Positions 9,231 to 16,969 of a stretch of DNA of 31,925 bases are shown piece by piece; the stretch's first letter is position 1, and every line of letters starts with the position of its first letter. A program made the translations under genes and the position numbers. Source of the DNA: DATFEN01 sp035691285 (GTDB taxonomy: Bacteria > Acidobacteriota > Vicinamibacteria > Fen-336); the NCBI GenBank assembly GCA_035691285.1, contig DASSJI010000198.1, forward strand, positions 1 to 31,925, read 5' to 3'. The notes below the pieces were generated by a model. The model was not told the origin of the DNA and made no database searches. It saw nothing but the letters and a program-made list of their open reading frames with translations.

Positions 9231-10115
9231 ATGACCTGGAACGGCAAGCGGTTCGACTGGGTGAACGTCGTCTATTTCGCGGGGGTCCACGCCCTCGCGG
9301 TGACGGCGTTCTGGAACTTCTCCTGGACGGGCGTCGCGCTCGTGCTCGTCGGGAACTGGGTCGCCGGGTCGCTCGGGATCGGTGTGACCTACCACCGCCT
9401 GCTCACGCACCGCGGCTACAAGGTGCCGCGGCCGCTCGAATACCTGGGGACGATCTTCGGGATGCTGGCGTCGGAAGGCGGCGCCATCACCTGGGTCGCG
9501 ATGCACCGTGCGCATCACCTCTTCTCGGATCGGCCGGGACGCGACCTCCACACGCCCAAGGACGGGTTCCTGTGGAGCCACTTCGGCTGGATCATCTGCC
9601 GACTGGACATGGGGCGGCGCGAGATCGAGCGGAAGTACGCGCCCGAGCTGGTCGCCGACCCCGTCCATCGGGTCCTGAACCGGCTCCACGTCTTCCCGAA
9701 CATCATCGTCGGGCTGGCGCTCTACGCCTGGGGCGGCTGGGCGCTCGTCTCCTGGGGCGTCTTCCTCCGCATGGTCGTCACGCTCCACGCGACCTGGTTC
9801 GTCAACTCCGCGACGCACACCTGGGGCTACCGCACCTACGACACCCCCGAGGGCTCGACGAACCTGTGGTGGGTCGGGCTCGTCGCCTGGGGAGAGGGCT
9901 GGCACAACAACCACCACGCCTTCCAGCGCTCGGCGCGCCACGGCTGGGAGTGGTGGGAGTTCGACGCGAACTGGCTGGTGATCCGTGCGCTCATGGCCCT
10001 GGGCATCGCCAAGGACGTCCAGCTCCTGCCCAAGAGCGCCGAGCGCTTCCGGGTCGACCGGAAGGGGGCATTGGCCGCCGTTCCGCCGGTCGCGATCGAA
10101 GCCGCAGAAGCCTGA
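9231..10115 (+). CDS. Acyl-CoA / acyl-lipid fatty acid desaturase (delta-9 type)
   Basis: This 294-residue integral membrane di-iron desaturase introduces a double bond into saturated fatty acyl chains, tuning membrane fluidity. All three histidine boxes are present: HRLLTH (YHRLLTHRGYK), HRAHH (AMHRAHHLFSDRPGRDLHTPKDG) and HNNHH (GWHNNHHAF). GEGWHNNHHAFQRSARHGWEWWEFD is typical of the OLE1/DesC-like delta-9 group. Hydrophobic segments lie between the boxes as expected. The ATG at 9231 has no Shine-Dalgarno sequence; a TAGCCT hexamer at 9219-9224 lies 6 nt upstream and may be a -10 box for leaderless expression. Substrate type (CoA, ACP or lipid) and electron donor cannot be decided. Confidence 0.92.
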   Translation: MTWNGKRFDWVNVVYFAGVHALAVTAFWNFSWTGVALVLVGNWVAGSLGIGVTYHRLLTHRGYKVPRPLEYLGTIFGMLASEGGAITWVAMHRAHHLFSDRPGRDLHTPKDGFLWSHFGWIICRLDMGRREIERKYAPELVADPVHRVLNRLHVFPNIIVGLALYAWGGWALVSWGVFLRMVVTLHATWFVNSATHTWGYRTYDTPEGSTNLWWVGLVAWGEGWHNNHHAFQRSARHGWEWWEFDANWLVIRALMALGIAKDVQLLPKSAERFRVDRKGALAAVPPVAIEAAEA

Positions 10116-10273
10116 GCCGACTGCCGGCGATCACTTCGTCCCCGGGCGCCGCGCGTGGGAGGCGACACGGCCCGTGGCCCCCTGCACACGCGCCCAGCGG
10201 CTGATTCGTGCGTTTGCCGCCTGCCGAGCCATGGCCCGAGACGTGCTAGACCCCGTTCCGTCAGGAGGTCGAC

Positions 10274-11476
10274 ATGCTCGGAGTCAAGCTCGCGCTGTTC
10301 GGCTTGGGCGGCGTCCTCGCGCTCGCCGCCTTGGGCCGCGTCCTTCTTCACGCGCTGCGTCTCGCCCGCCGCTCCCCCGAGGCGGGTCTCCCCGCGTCGC
10401 CACGCCGCCCGGTGACTGTCCTCGGCCTGGGCGCCGCCGGCTCCCTGGCTCTCGGCGGTGCGATCGTCCTGGTGCCGCCAGGCCATGCGGGCATCCGCGT
10501 GAACGACCTGCGCGGCACGCGCCCCGGCGTCCTTCGCCCCGGGGTCCATCTCGTGATGCCGCTCGTGGAGCGTGTCGTCCTCTACGACCTCCGGGAGCGT
10601 GTCCTGTCCACGGCCGATTCGAAGCGGGCGACCGACCCGCTCACGGCCCAGTCGCGGGAAGGGCTGCGGGTCGGACTGGCGATCACCGTCCGCTACCGCC
10701 TCGACGTGGCCCGGCTCGAGTCGGTCCACGCCAACCTGCCGGAGGCGATCGAGAGCGAGCTCGTCGCGCCGATCGCCACAACCGCCTTCCGCCAGGTGCT
10801 TCCCCAGTTCCTGGTCCGCGAGGTGTTCGCGGCGCGACGCGAGGAGGTGCGCGACCGCGCGGAGGCTGTGCTGAAGCCGGCCCTCGAAGCGAGAGGGATC
10901 CTGGTGAGCGAGGTGCTGCTCCGTGACGTCACGCTGCCCCCGGAGTACGCCAAGGGCCTCGAGGCGCTCCTTCTCAAGGAGCAGGAGAACGAGCGGCTCG
11001 ACTTCGAGCTGCAGATCAAGCAGAAGCAGGTCCGGCAGGCGGAGCTCGAGGCCGAAGCGGCGAAGGCCCGCGAGGTGAAGGCCGCCGAGGCGCGCGCGCA
11101 GGTGCTCGTGGTCCAGGCCAAGGCCGAGGCCGACGCGATGCAGCACACGCTGCCCCTGAAGGAGAAGCAGGTCCAGCAGCGACGGCTCGAAGCCGAGGCG
11201 GAGGCCGAGAAGAGCCGGATCCTGGCGGAGGCCGAAGCCAACCGGATCCGCGTCAAGGCCGGAGCGGACGCAGAGCGCATGCGCCTGGAGGCGGCGGTCC
11301 TCAAGGACAATCCGCTGCTGATCCAGAAGATCGTTGCCGAGAAGCTCTCGGACAAGATGCAGATCATGATGCTGCCGATGGACGGGCGCTATCTCTTCAA
11401 CGACATGTTCCGCCTCGGCGGCGAGGTAGACGGCTCCCCGGCCCTCAGCTCGGCGAAGACGAGCGCGCGCCGTTAG
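10274..11476 (+). CDS. SPFH/Band 7 (prohibitin-like) membrane protein
   Basis: This 400-residue protein has two N-terminal hydrophobic segments (about 5-27 and 47-65). An SPFH domain follows (about 66-230), beginning VPPGHAGIRVNDLRGTRPGVLRPGVHLVMPLVERVVLYDLRE and including PLTAQSREGLRVGLAITVRYRLD and LPPEYAKGLEALL. A long charged coiled coil (about 235-345) is rich in Ala, Glu, Lys and Arg. SPFH proteins form membrane microdomain scaffolds and often regulate membrane proteases such as FtsH. The ribosome site AGGAGG (10263-10268) is 5 nt before the ATG, so the start is firm. It converges with the TrpF-like gene, 28 nt between ends. No associated NfeD or protease gene is adjacent. Confidence 0.9.
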   Translation: MLGVKLALFGLGGVLALAALGRVLLHALRLARRSPEAGLPASPRRPVTVLGLGAAGSLALGGAIVLVPPGHAGIRVNDLRGTRPGVLRPGVHLVMPLVERVVLYDLRERVLSTADSKRATDPLTAQSREGLRVGLAITVRYRLDVARLESVHANLPEAIESELVAPIATTAFRQVLPQFLVREVFAARREEVRDRAEAVLKPALEARGILVSEVLLRDVTLPPEYAKGLEALLLKEQENERLDFELQIKQKQVRQAELEAEAAKAREVKAAEARAQVLVVQAKAEADAMQHTLPLKEKQVQQRRLEAEAEAEKSRILAEAEANRIRVKAGADAERMRLEAAVLKDNPLLIQKIVAEKLSDKMQIMMLPMDGRYLFNDMFRLGGEVDGSPALSSAKTSARR

Positions 11477-11504
11477 GGCGCGAACCGAGGCTGCCATCAA
11501 CGTC

Positions 11505-12167
11505 CTAGGCTTGGGCGGCGGCCATGAACCGCTCGAGCTTGGCGGCGTCGAGCCGGCCGCCGGTCCGCACGCCGGTGCAGATGTCCAAGGCGAAGGGTCC
11601 GACGGCCTCGATGGCCTCGGACACGTTCTCCGGCCTCAACCCGCCGGCCAGATAGACGGGCACGGGCGCGGACTCCCGGATTCGCCGGCTCAAGGACCAG
11701 TCGTGCCGGCGGCCGGTCCCGCCCAGCTCCTTGACGGCCAGCGCCGGGTTGCCCGAATCGAGCAGCAGCGCGTCGACGTGCGGAGCCACCGCGATCGCCT
11801 CCTCCACCGACTCCGGCCCGGTCACGTGGACGACCTGCACCAGACCGACGCCGGGGAGGGCTTCGCGCAGCTCCGCGTAGCTGCCGCGGCCGAGGCGGTC
11901 CACGATCTGGACCGCCGTCGTGCGCAGGCGCCGCTGCTGGTCCGCGATGGCGCCGGCGTCCTGAAGGCTCGTGAGCAGGAACGTCGCAACTCCGGGCGGC
12001 ACCCGGGCCGCGATGCGCGCGATGGCGTCCTCGGGGATCACCCCGGGGCCGCTGGGCATCGCGGAGACCAGGCCCAGGGCCGAAGCCCCGAGCCGGATCG
12101 CGGTCCAGGCTTCGGCCTCGTCCTGGATGCAGCAGACCTTGACCCGTGGGCGCCGGGTGGGCTCCAT
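11505..12167 (-). CDS. Phosphoribosylanthranilate isomerase-like (TrpF-family) TIM-barrel protein
   Basis: This 220-residue protein matches the TrpF family. The N-terminal VKVCCIQDE keeps the catalytic-cysteine position of KICGI, ALLLDSG carries the aspartate of the second catalytic motif, and VYLAGGLRPENVSEAI and GVRTGGRLDAAKLERF form the phosphate-binding C-terminal part. TrpF converts phosphoribosylanthranilate to CdRP in tryptophan synthesis. Unlike standard TrpF it has LVSAMPSGPGVI where SPR usually appears, and no trp genes are nearby, so it may be a paralog with another sugar-phosphate substrate. ATG 12167 overlaps the stop of a 21-residue ORF (TGATG); an adjacent GTG at 12170 is also possible. 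It is likely co-transcribed with corA. Confidence 0.75.
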   Translation of the reverse strand: MEPTRRPRVKVCCIQDEAEAWTAIRLGASALGLVSAMPSGPGVIPEDAIARIAARVPPGVATFLLTSLQDAGAIADQQRRLRTTAVQIVDRLGRGSYAELREALPGVGLVQVVHVTGPESVEEAIAVAPHVDALLLDSGNPALAVKELGGTGRRHDWSLSRRIRESAPVPVYLAGGLRPENVSEAIEAVGPFALDICTGVRTGGRLDAAKLERFMAAAQA

Positions 12168-12232
12168 CACGCCGTGCCCCGGATCAGCTCGAGCCGGAGC
12201 CGGAGGGCCTCGTTGATCCGGAACAGCTCCAT
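12167..12232 (-). CDS. Possible 21-residue ORF bridging corA and the TrpF-like gene
   Basis: ATG at 12232 opens MELFRINEALRLRLELIRGTA and stops at TGA, whose A is the A of the TrpF-like ATG (TGATG). It begins only 4 nt after the corA stop. The peptide looks amphipathic-helical with alternating Leu and Arg. It could be a coupling ORF that carries terminating ribosomes from corA to the next gene, a regulatory leader peptide, or chance. No Shine-Dalgarno sequence of its own is seen; reinitiation after corA would be needed. No homolog is recognised. Confidence 0.4.
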   Translation of the reverse strand: MELFRINEALRLRLELIRGTA

Positions 12233-12236
12233 CGGT

Positions 12237-13283
12237 CTAGCGGCGCGAACGGCCGCTCCCCACCCAGCCGAGCTTCCAGAACACCAGGAGCAGGGTGAGC
12301 GCCATGAGGGCCATGAAGGTCAGGACGCCAAAGTAGCCGGCGCCCCACCTCAGCTCGGGCATATGCTCGAAGTTCATCCCGTAGATGCCCGTGATCAGCG
12401 TCAGGGGCAGCAGCACGCCGGACATCACGGTGAGCACGCGGGCGATCTCGCTGGTGCGGTTGGCGGCCGCCGCCTGGACGGTGGCCAGGATGCCGTCGAG
12501 GAGGTCCCGGGACGAGTCGATCGAGGCTCGGACGGAGTGGGCGTTCTGCAGCATCTCGTTGAAGGAGGCCCGCGCCTCGTTGCTGATGAACGGGCTCCGC
12601 TTCGTGGCGAGCAGCATCAGCACGATGTGCAAGCTCGCGGCCAGCTTCTTCAGGGTGAGGATGTTCCGGCTCGCCGTCGAGATCGCGTCGGCGAGCCCGT
12701 CGTGCCCGCCTGGGACGACCCGGCTCTCGAGCACGTCCAGGTAGTTGTCGTTCGCAAGGCTCAGGTGGGCGTAGTCGTAGAGGCAGCGCTGCAGGAACAG
12801 GAACGCGATGAACCCGGGCGTCCTGCCCGCGAGCCGAAAGCTCTCGGAGCACGTCGCCTTCACGTCCTGGACCGCGGCCAGCGTGCGACGGTGGTACGTG
12901 ATGACGTAGTCGGCGCCCAGCACCAGGATCATCCGATGGAACTCGATCTCGCTGAGGCCCTGGGACGTGTCGAGGTGCTTGTCCGGCTCCTCGATCTCGT
13001 AGAGGTAGAAGGCCAGGCAGTCGGGCCGCTCCACGATGCGGGGCAGCACCTCGGGCGCATCGAAGTGGCTCACGAGCACGAGGTCGATCTCGAGGCGCTT
13101 CAGGACCGCGTTCATCACGCTGATGTCCGGCGCCTGGATGTCGATCCACGAGAAGACGTTCGGGTCCTTCAGCTCGCGGTCCAGGTCGTCCCGCCCGAAG
13201 ACCCGGCTGGTGCGTTCCTTGGGGTCGAAGCTGACGCCGTGGAAGACGCCGCCCTCGGGAGGTGCCGTCGGGGTGGAGCCCAC
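12237..13283 (-). CDS. corA: CorA-family magnesium/divalent cation transporter
   Basis: This 348-residue inner-membrane channel carries Mg2+ (or Co2+, Ni2+) as a pentamer. The signature YGMNF occurs at the end of the first C-terminal membrane helix (VLTVMSGVLLPLTLITGIYGMNFEHMPEL). The periplasmic loop MPEL and a second helix (GVLTFMALMALTLLLVFWKLGWV) follow. The long N-terminal cytoplasmic alpha/beta domain contains YVITYHRRTL, and the stalk contains RTSEIARVLTVMS. The C-terminus GSGRSRR is basic, as in the family. The GTG at 13283 is used because it is the only reasonable start before the VSFDPKERTSRVF region; no Shine-Dalgarno sequence is visible. It heads a leftward unit with the 21-residue ORF and the TrpF-like gene. 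Confidence 0.93.
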   Translation of the reverse strand: MGSTPTAPPEGGVFHGVSFDPKERTSRVFGRDDLDRELKDPNVFSWIDIQAPDISVMNAVLKRLEIDLVLVSHFDAPEVLPRIVERPDCLAFYLYEIEEPDKHLDTSQGLSEIEFHRMILVLGADYVITYHRRTLAAVQDVKATCSESFRLAGRTPGFIAFLFLQRCLYDYAHLSLANDNYLDVLESRVVPGGHDGLADAISTASRNILTLKKLAASLHIVLMLLATKRSPFISNEARASFNEMLQNAHSVRASIDSSRDLLDGILATVQAAAANRTSEIARVLTVMSGVLLPLTLITGIYGMNFEHMPELRWGAGYFGVLTFMALMALTLLLVFWKLGWVGSGRSRR

Positions 13284-13342
13284 GGTTGCTCGCGCAGTCT
13301 AGGACCGGCGCGAACGGCCTGCAAGCGCGGCGAGCGGACGCG

Positions 13343-13348
13343 TAGAAT
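13343..13348 (+). promoter_or_regulatory. -10 box TAGAAT before the spermidine synthase-like/Nudix gene
   Basis: TAGAAT ends 8 nt before the GTG start at 13357, predicting a leader of 0-2 nt. It is identical to the box before the aminotransferase gene at 391-396. A GAGGG at 13350-13354 could act as a ribosome site only if transcription starts further upstream. Confidence 0.4.
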
Positions 13349-13356
13349 CGAGGGCC

Positions 13357-16032
13357 GTGGGACGCGCGGCGCTTCTCCTGGTTTCCGGCGCCGCGCTGCT
13401 GTTCGAGCTGGCGCTGGTCCGCCTGGCCTCGGTGCTCCTGTACGCCAGCGTCACGTACCTCGTCGTGGCGGGCTGCGTGGCCGGGCTTGGGCTCGGCGCG
13501 GCGCTGGCGGCGCGCTCGACTCACCCTCGGCTCGCAGAAGCCGGTGCCCTCCTCTTCTGCGTCGGCGGCCTGCTGGCGCTCGCCGCCTGTGCGAGGACGC
13601 CCTTCGGCTTCCCGTCGGGCTTGTTCATCCTCCCCTTCATCGGCGCCGGGGCGCTCGCCGGAACGGTCTACGCCCGCCTCGACCGGGCGCGGCTGACCTA
13701 CGCCGCTGACGTCCTGGGCGGAGCGCTCGGAGCCCTCGCGGCGGCGCCTCTCTTGCGAGAGCTCGGCGACGTCGACCTGGCGCTCGTGGCGCTCGTGGCT
13801 GGCGGCGCGGCGCTGGTCTTGTTCGCGCCCGCGAGGATCTCTCGGGCGGCGGGTCTGTCGCCGCTGCTTGCCCTGGCCCTGAACGCTGCCTCCGGTCCCT
13901 TCGCGGTGGACCCCTTCGCGACGTTCGGCTTCACGACCCACCTCGTCCTCCAGACCAGGGATCGCGGCGGCCGCGTCGTCGAAACAGCCTGGGACGGCCT
14001 CGCGCGCACCGACCTCGTCGCCACCGACGAGCCGTGGGTCCGCTACCTGTTCACCGACCGCATGTACACCGCTCGGATCGCGCGCTGGGACGGCCGCGCC
14101 GGCGCGTTCGCCGAACCGGACCTGCTCGAGCTGAGTCGTCTCAAGGGCCTGGCCTTCCGGGCCCTCCAGCCGGAACGGGTGCTCGTCCTCGGGGCCGGCG
14201 GCGGCTTCGACGTCGCCCTGGCGCTCCAGGCGGGCGCGTCCCGCGTCGACGCCGTCGAGGTCAACGCGGCCATGGTGCGCATGACCCGGGCCCAGGGCGA
14301 CTACGCAGGGCGCGTTTTCGATCGGCCGGAGGTCGCGGTCCACGTGGCCGAGGCGCGCCGCTTCGTCCGCGGAGCGCGGGGCGCCTGGAACCTGATCAGT
14401 CTCTCCCTCATGCAGACCGAGCCGGCCGTCGACCGCGGCAACACCGGCTTCCAGAGCTGGGTGTTCACTGCAGAGGCGGTGGATGCCTACCTCGAGCGGC
14501 TCGCGCCGGGCGGCGTGCTCGCCATCGTCCAGAACACCGAGCCCGTCGCCGAGAAGACGGTGGCGACGGCCCAGGCGGCGTTCGCGCGCCGCGGGCTCGC
14601 CACGGCCGACGCGGACGCGCGAAGCGCGGTGTTCACGCTGGCCGAGGCCGGCCCGAACCCTTTCGCCTGGCTCGTGCTGATCGGACGCGAGCCGCTCGCG
14701 GCCGCGACGCGCGAGGCCCTGCGCGAGGCCGCGGTTGAGGCCCGCGCGATCGAGCGGCCGCTGGCGGGCCTGGCCGAGGCCGCGACCGACGAGCGCCCCT
14801 TCTTCTACGACGTCCATCCGGCACGGCCGCTCGTTCACCTGCTGGCCGGCGGGGGCGCGGCGGCGCTCCTCCTCCTGCTCCACCTCCGCGACCGCGCGTC
14901 CGGAGCCCGGCAGCTCTCGAACGCGGGCTGGCTCACGGCCGTTCTCCTCGGCGCCGCGTTCCTCCTCGCCGAGTCCGCGCTGCTGTCCAGGGCCCAGTTC
15001 CTGCTCGGCTCTCCCCCGCTCGCCGCGGCCGCCGCGATCGGCGGCATGCTGGCGGCCGCGGGAGCCGCGGCCCTGCTGTTCGGACGACGCGGCACGCCGC
15101 GTCGTCGCCTGGCGCTGGCCGCAGCGCTGGCAGCGGTCGCCGCCGCTCTCCATCCTCCGCTGTGGTCGATGGCTCGCTCGGCAGCGGGTCAGCTCGAGAC
15201 AGCCGGCCTGCTGGCCAGCGCGCTCGCACTGGCGGCCTCGGTGGCCGTCCCGGCAGGCGTCGCCTTCCCGGCCGCCGTCCAGGTCTTCGGCCATGGCCGG
15301 TCGGCGGCCCTCTTCTACGGCGTGAACGCGATCGCCGCAGTCGTGGGCGGTGCGCTCGCCAGCGGGCTGGCGCCGGTCTTCGGGATCGGCTCCCTCTTCG
15401 GAGTGGCCGGCGTGTGCTGGGCCGTGGCCGCCGCGGCGGCGTTCAGCGGCGGAGCCCGCCGCGCTCGAGCCCTCGCGCCCGGCCTGTTGCGCCATGTTCC
15501 CGCCGACGCTCGCGAAGCCGAGCACCTCGGCCGCATCCTCCGCTTCATCGAGGCTCACGAGGATCCGCTCGACCGCCGCATCCCCGAAGGCCACCTGACG
15601 GGAAGCGCGATCGTCGTGTCGGCCCAGGGGGACCGCGTCCTGCTGCTCCATCACCGCAAGCTCTCGCGATGGCTGCAGCCAGGCGGCCACGCGGACCCCG
15701 GTGAAGCGCTCGGCGAGGCCGTGGCGCTGCGGGAGGCGCGCGAGGAGACGGGCATCGAGGGCCTCGCCCTCCTCGAAGAAGCTCCCCGGCCGCTCGACGT
15801 CGACATCCATGCGATCCCCGCCCGGGGCGACGAACCCGCGCACGAGCACCTCGACCTCCGCTACCTGGTCACGGCACCCGACGGCGCCGCGGCGCAGCTC
15901 AAGGCCGACGAGAGCCACGCGGTCCGGTGGTTCACGTGGGACGAGCTCGCCGACCTCGACCTCGACCCCGGTCTGAAGAGGGCGCTCCAGAAGGCGAAGC
16001 GCGTGCTGGGAGAGGCGGCGTGTTCGTCCTGA
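13357..16032 (+). CDS. Membrane spermidine synthase-like (SAM-fold) protein fused to a C-terminal Nudix hydrolase
   Basis: This single 891-residue frame has four parts. Residues 1-160 form hydrophobic helices of the type found in membrane spermidine synthases. Residues 270-440 form a SAM-binding fold (VLVLGAGGGFDVALAL, then VDAVEVN). Residues 493-697 form a second membrane block. Residues 710-891 form a Nudix domain, with box GGHADPGE (776-783) and LREAREETGI (791-800) and HLDLRYLVTA downstream. The box has 8 rather than 7 residues between its glutamate and the REAREE segment. The catalytic aspartates of true spermidine synthases are missing (NLISLSLMQTEP where YDVIIVD-like residues are expected), so polyamine synthesis is doubtful. 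No stop or ribosome site separates the Nudix part. It overlaps the methyltransferase gene by 13 nt. Confidence 0.85.
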   Translation: MGRAALLLVSGAALLFELALVRLASVLLYASVTYLVVAGCVAGLGLGAALAARSTHPRLAEAGALLFCVGGLLALAACARTPFGFPSGLFILPFIGAGALAGTVYARLDRARLTYAADVLGGALGALAAAPLLRELGDVDLALVALVAGGAALVLFAPARISRAAGLSPLLALALNAASGPFAVDPFATFGFTTHLVLQTRDRGGRVVETAWDGLARTDLVATDEPWVRYLFTDRMYTARIARWDGRAGAFAEPDLLELSRLKGLAFRALQPERVLVLGAGGGFDVALALQAGASRVDAVEVNAAMVRMTRAQGDYAGRVFDRPEVAVHVAEARRFVRGARGAWNLISLSLMQTEPAVDRGNTGFQSWVFTAEAVDAYLERLAPGGVLAIVQNTEPVAEKTVATAQAAFARRGLATADADARSAVFTLAEAGPNPFAWLVLIGREPLAAATREALREAAVEARAIERPLAGLAEAATDERPFFYDVHPARPLVHLLAGGGAAALLLLLHLRDRASGARQLSNAGWLTAVLLGAAFLLAESALLSRAQFLLGSPPLAAAAAIGGMLAAAGAAALLFGRRGTPRRRLALAAALAAVAAALHPPLWSMARSAAGQLETAGLLASALALAASVAVPAGVAFPAAVQVFGHGRSAALFYGVNAIAAVVGGALASGLAPVFGIGSLFGVAGVCWAVAAAAAFSGGARRARALAPGLLRHVPADAREAEHLGRILRFIEAHEDPLDRRIPEGHLTGSAIVVSAQGDRVLLLHHRKLSRWLQPGGHADPGEALGEAVALREAREETGIEGLALLEEAPRPLDVDIHAIPARGDEPAHEHLDLRYLVTAPDGAAAQLKADESHAVRWFTWDELADLDLDPGLKRALQKAKRVLGEAACSS

Positions 16033-16496
16033 TCCGCGCGCTGACGTACGCCAGCCTCTTCATCGGCTTCGCGCTGGTGTTCCTGCCGGCGCGCTTGCTC
16101 GCCGCGTATGGAGTCGCTCGGCCGGCGCCGTTGGGCGCGCCGCAGCTCGCAGGCCTGGCGCTGGTCCTCGTCGGTGCCTGTCTCGCGCTCTGGTGCATCC
16201 TCGCCTTCGCGCTCATCGGCCGCGGAACACCCGCTCCGTTCGACCCGCCGCGCCGCCTGGTCGTGCGCGGGCCGTATCGCTTCGTGAGGAACCCGATGTA
16301 CCTCGGCGCCGCGCTCGCCCTGGCCGGCGCAGCCCTCGTGTACGCCTCGGCCGCCCTGCTCGGCTACGCGGCCCTGTTCCTCGTCGTCACGCACCTCTTC
16401 GTCGTGGCGTACGAGGAGCCGACGCTCCTGGAAACCTTCGGCGAGGAGTACGCCGCCTACTGCCGGCGCGTGCGGCGCTGGTGGCCGAGCCTGTGA
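16020..16496 (+). CDS. ICMT/PEMT-family membrane methyltransferase
   Basis: This 158-residue membrane protein has three to four helices. Its C-terminal SAM-binding signature RGPYRFVRNPMYLG, EEPTLLETFGEEYAAYCRRVRRWWP is typical of isoprenylcysteine carboxyl methyltransferase and phospholipid N-methyltransferase relatives. In bacteria these proteins methylate small membrane-embedded or lipid substrates; the substrate here is unknown. The start is GTG at 16020, inside the end of the preceding gene (13-nt overlap), with GGGAGAGG 4 nt upstream. The longer open frame to 15927 is a shadow of the Nudix domain. The stop overlaps the GNAT start (GTGA), so all three genes are probably translated from one mRNA. 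Confidence 0.85.
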   Translation: MFVLIRALTYASLFIGFALVFLPARLLAAYGVARPAPLGAPQLAGLALVLVGACLALWCILAFALIGRGTPAPFDPPRRLVVRGPYRFVRNPMYLGAALALAGAALVYASAALLGYAALFLVVTHLFVVAYEEPTLLETFGEEYAAYCRRVRRWWPSL

Positions 16497-16969
16497 GCCG
16501 GGAGGATCGGACGATCCGGCGCGCCACGGCATCGGACGCCCGCGCCCTCGCGGAGCTGCGTCACGAGTTCCGCGCCGGGATCGCGCCGCCCATCGAGCCG
16601 CGGGAAGCGTTCGTCACGCGGTGCTCCGCGTGGATGGCCGGGGCGCTGGGCGGCAGCGGCGCCCACTGGCAGTGCTGGGTCGCGTGCGCGGGTGCCGACA
16701 TCGTCGGCTGCGTCTGGCTTCTTCGGCTTCCGAAGATCCCCAACCCCGTGGGCGAGGCGGAGAGCCACGGCTACGTCACGAACCTCTACGTCCGTGCGCC
16801 GTTCCGCGGCGGCACGGGCAGCGGGCTCCTCGAGGCCGCGCTCGCGTGGTGCCGCGCGGAGCGCGTCGATTCGGTCATCCTCTGGCCGACGCCGGAGAGC
16901 AGGACGCTCTACGCGCGCCACGGGTTCCGGGGAGGGGACGACCTGATGGAGCTCTCGATCAGCGGCTGA
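16493..16969 (+). CDS. GNAT-family N-acetyltransferase
   Basis: This 158-residue protein has the GNAT fold. It begins TIRRATASDARALAELR, contains ESHGYVTNLYVRAPFRGGTGSGLLEAALAWCR (the acetyl-CoA pyrophosphate-binding R/Q-x-x-G-x-G/A-like loop is RGGTGSG), and ends WPTPESRTLYARHGFRGGDDLMEL. It transfers acetyl from acetyl-CoA to an amine; the substrate is unknown. The start GTG at 16493 overlaps the methyltransferase stop by 4 nt (GTGA), typical of coupled translation. The longer open frame from 16193 is antisense-type filler. Its stop overlaps the 3' end of the convergent beta-lactamase-like gene by 11 nt. Confidence 0.85.
   Translation: MSREDRTIRRATASDARALAELRHEFRAGIAPPIEPREAFVTRCSAWMAGALGGSGAHWQCWVACAGADIVGCVWLLRLPKIPNPVGEAESHGYVTNLYVRAPFRGGTGSGLLEAALAWCRAERVDSVILWPTPESRTLYARHGFRGGDDLMELSISG

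Noticed and set aside
15483..15600. Independent start for the Nudix domain (ATG at 15492 or TTG at 15487)
   Set aside because: The ATG is out of frame with the Nudix domain. The in-frame TTG has no ribosome site, so a fused product is preferred.
12184..15918. Very long antisense open frame on the minus strand
   Set aside because: It runs opposite the corA, spermidine-synthase-like and Nudix coding regions, has low-complexity R/G/A/E composition and no family motif. It is a GC-bias shadow.
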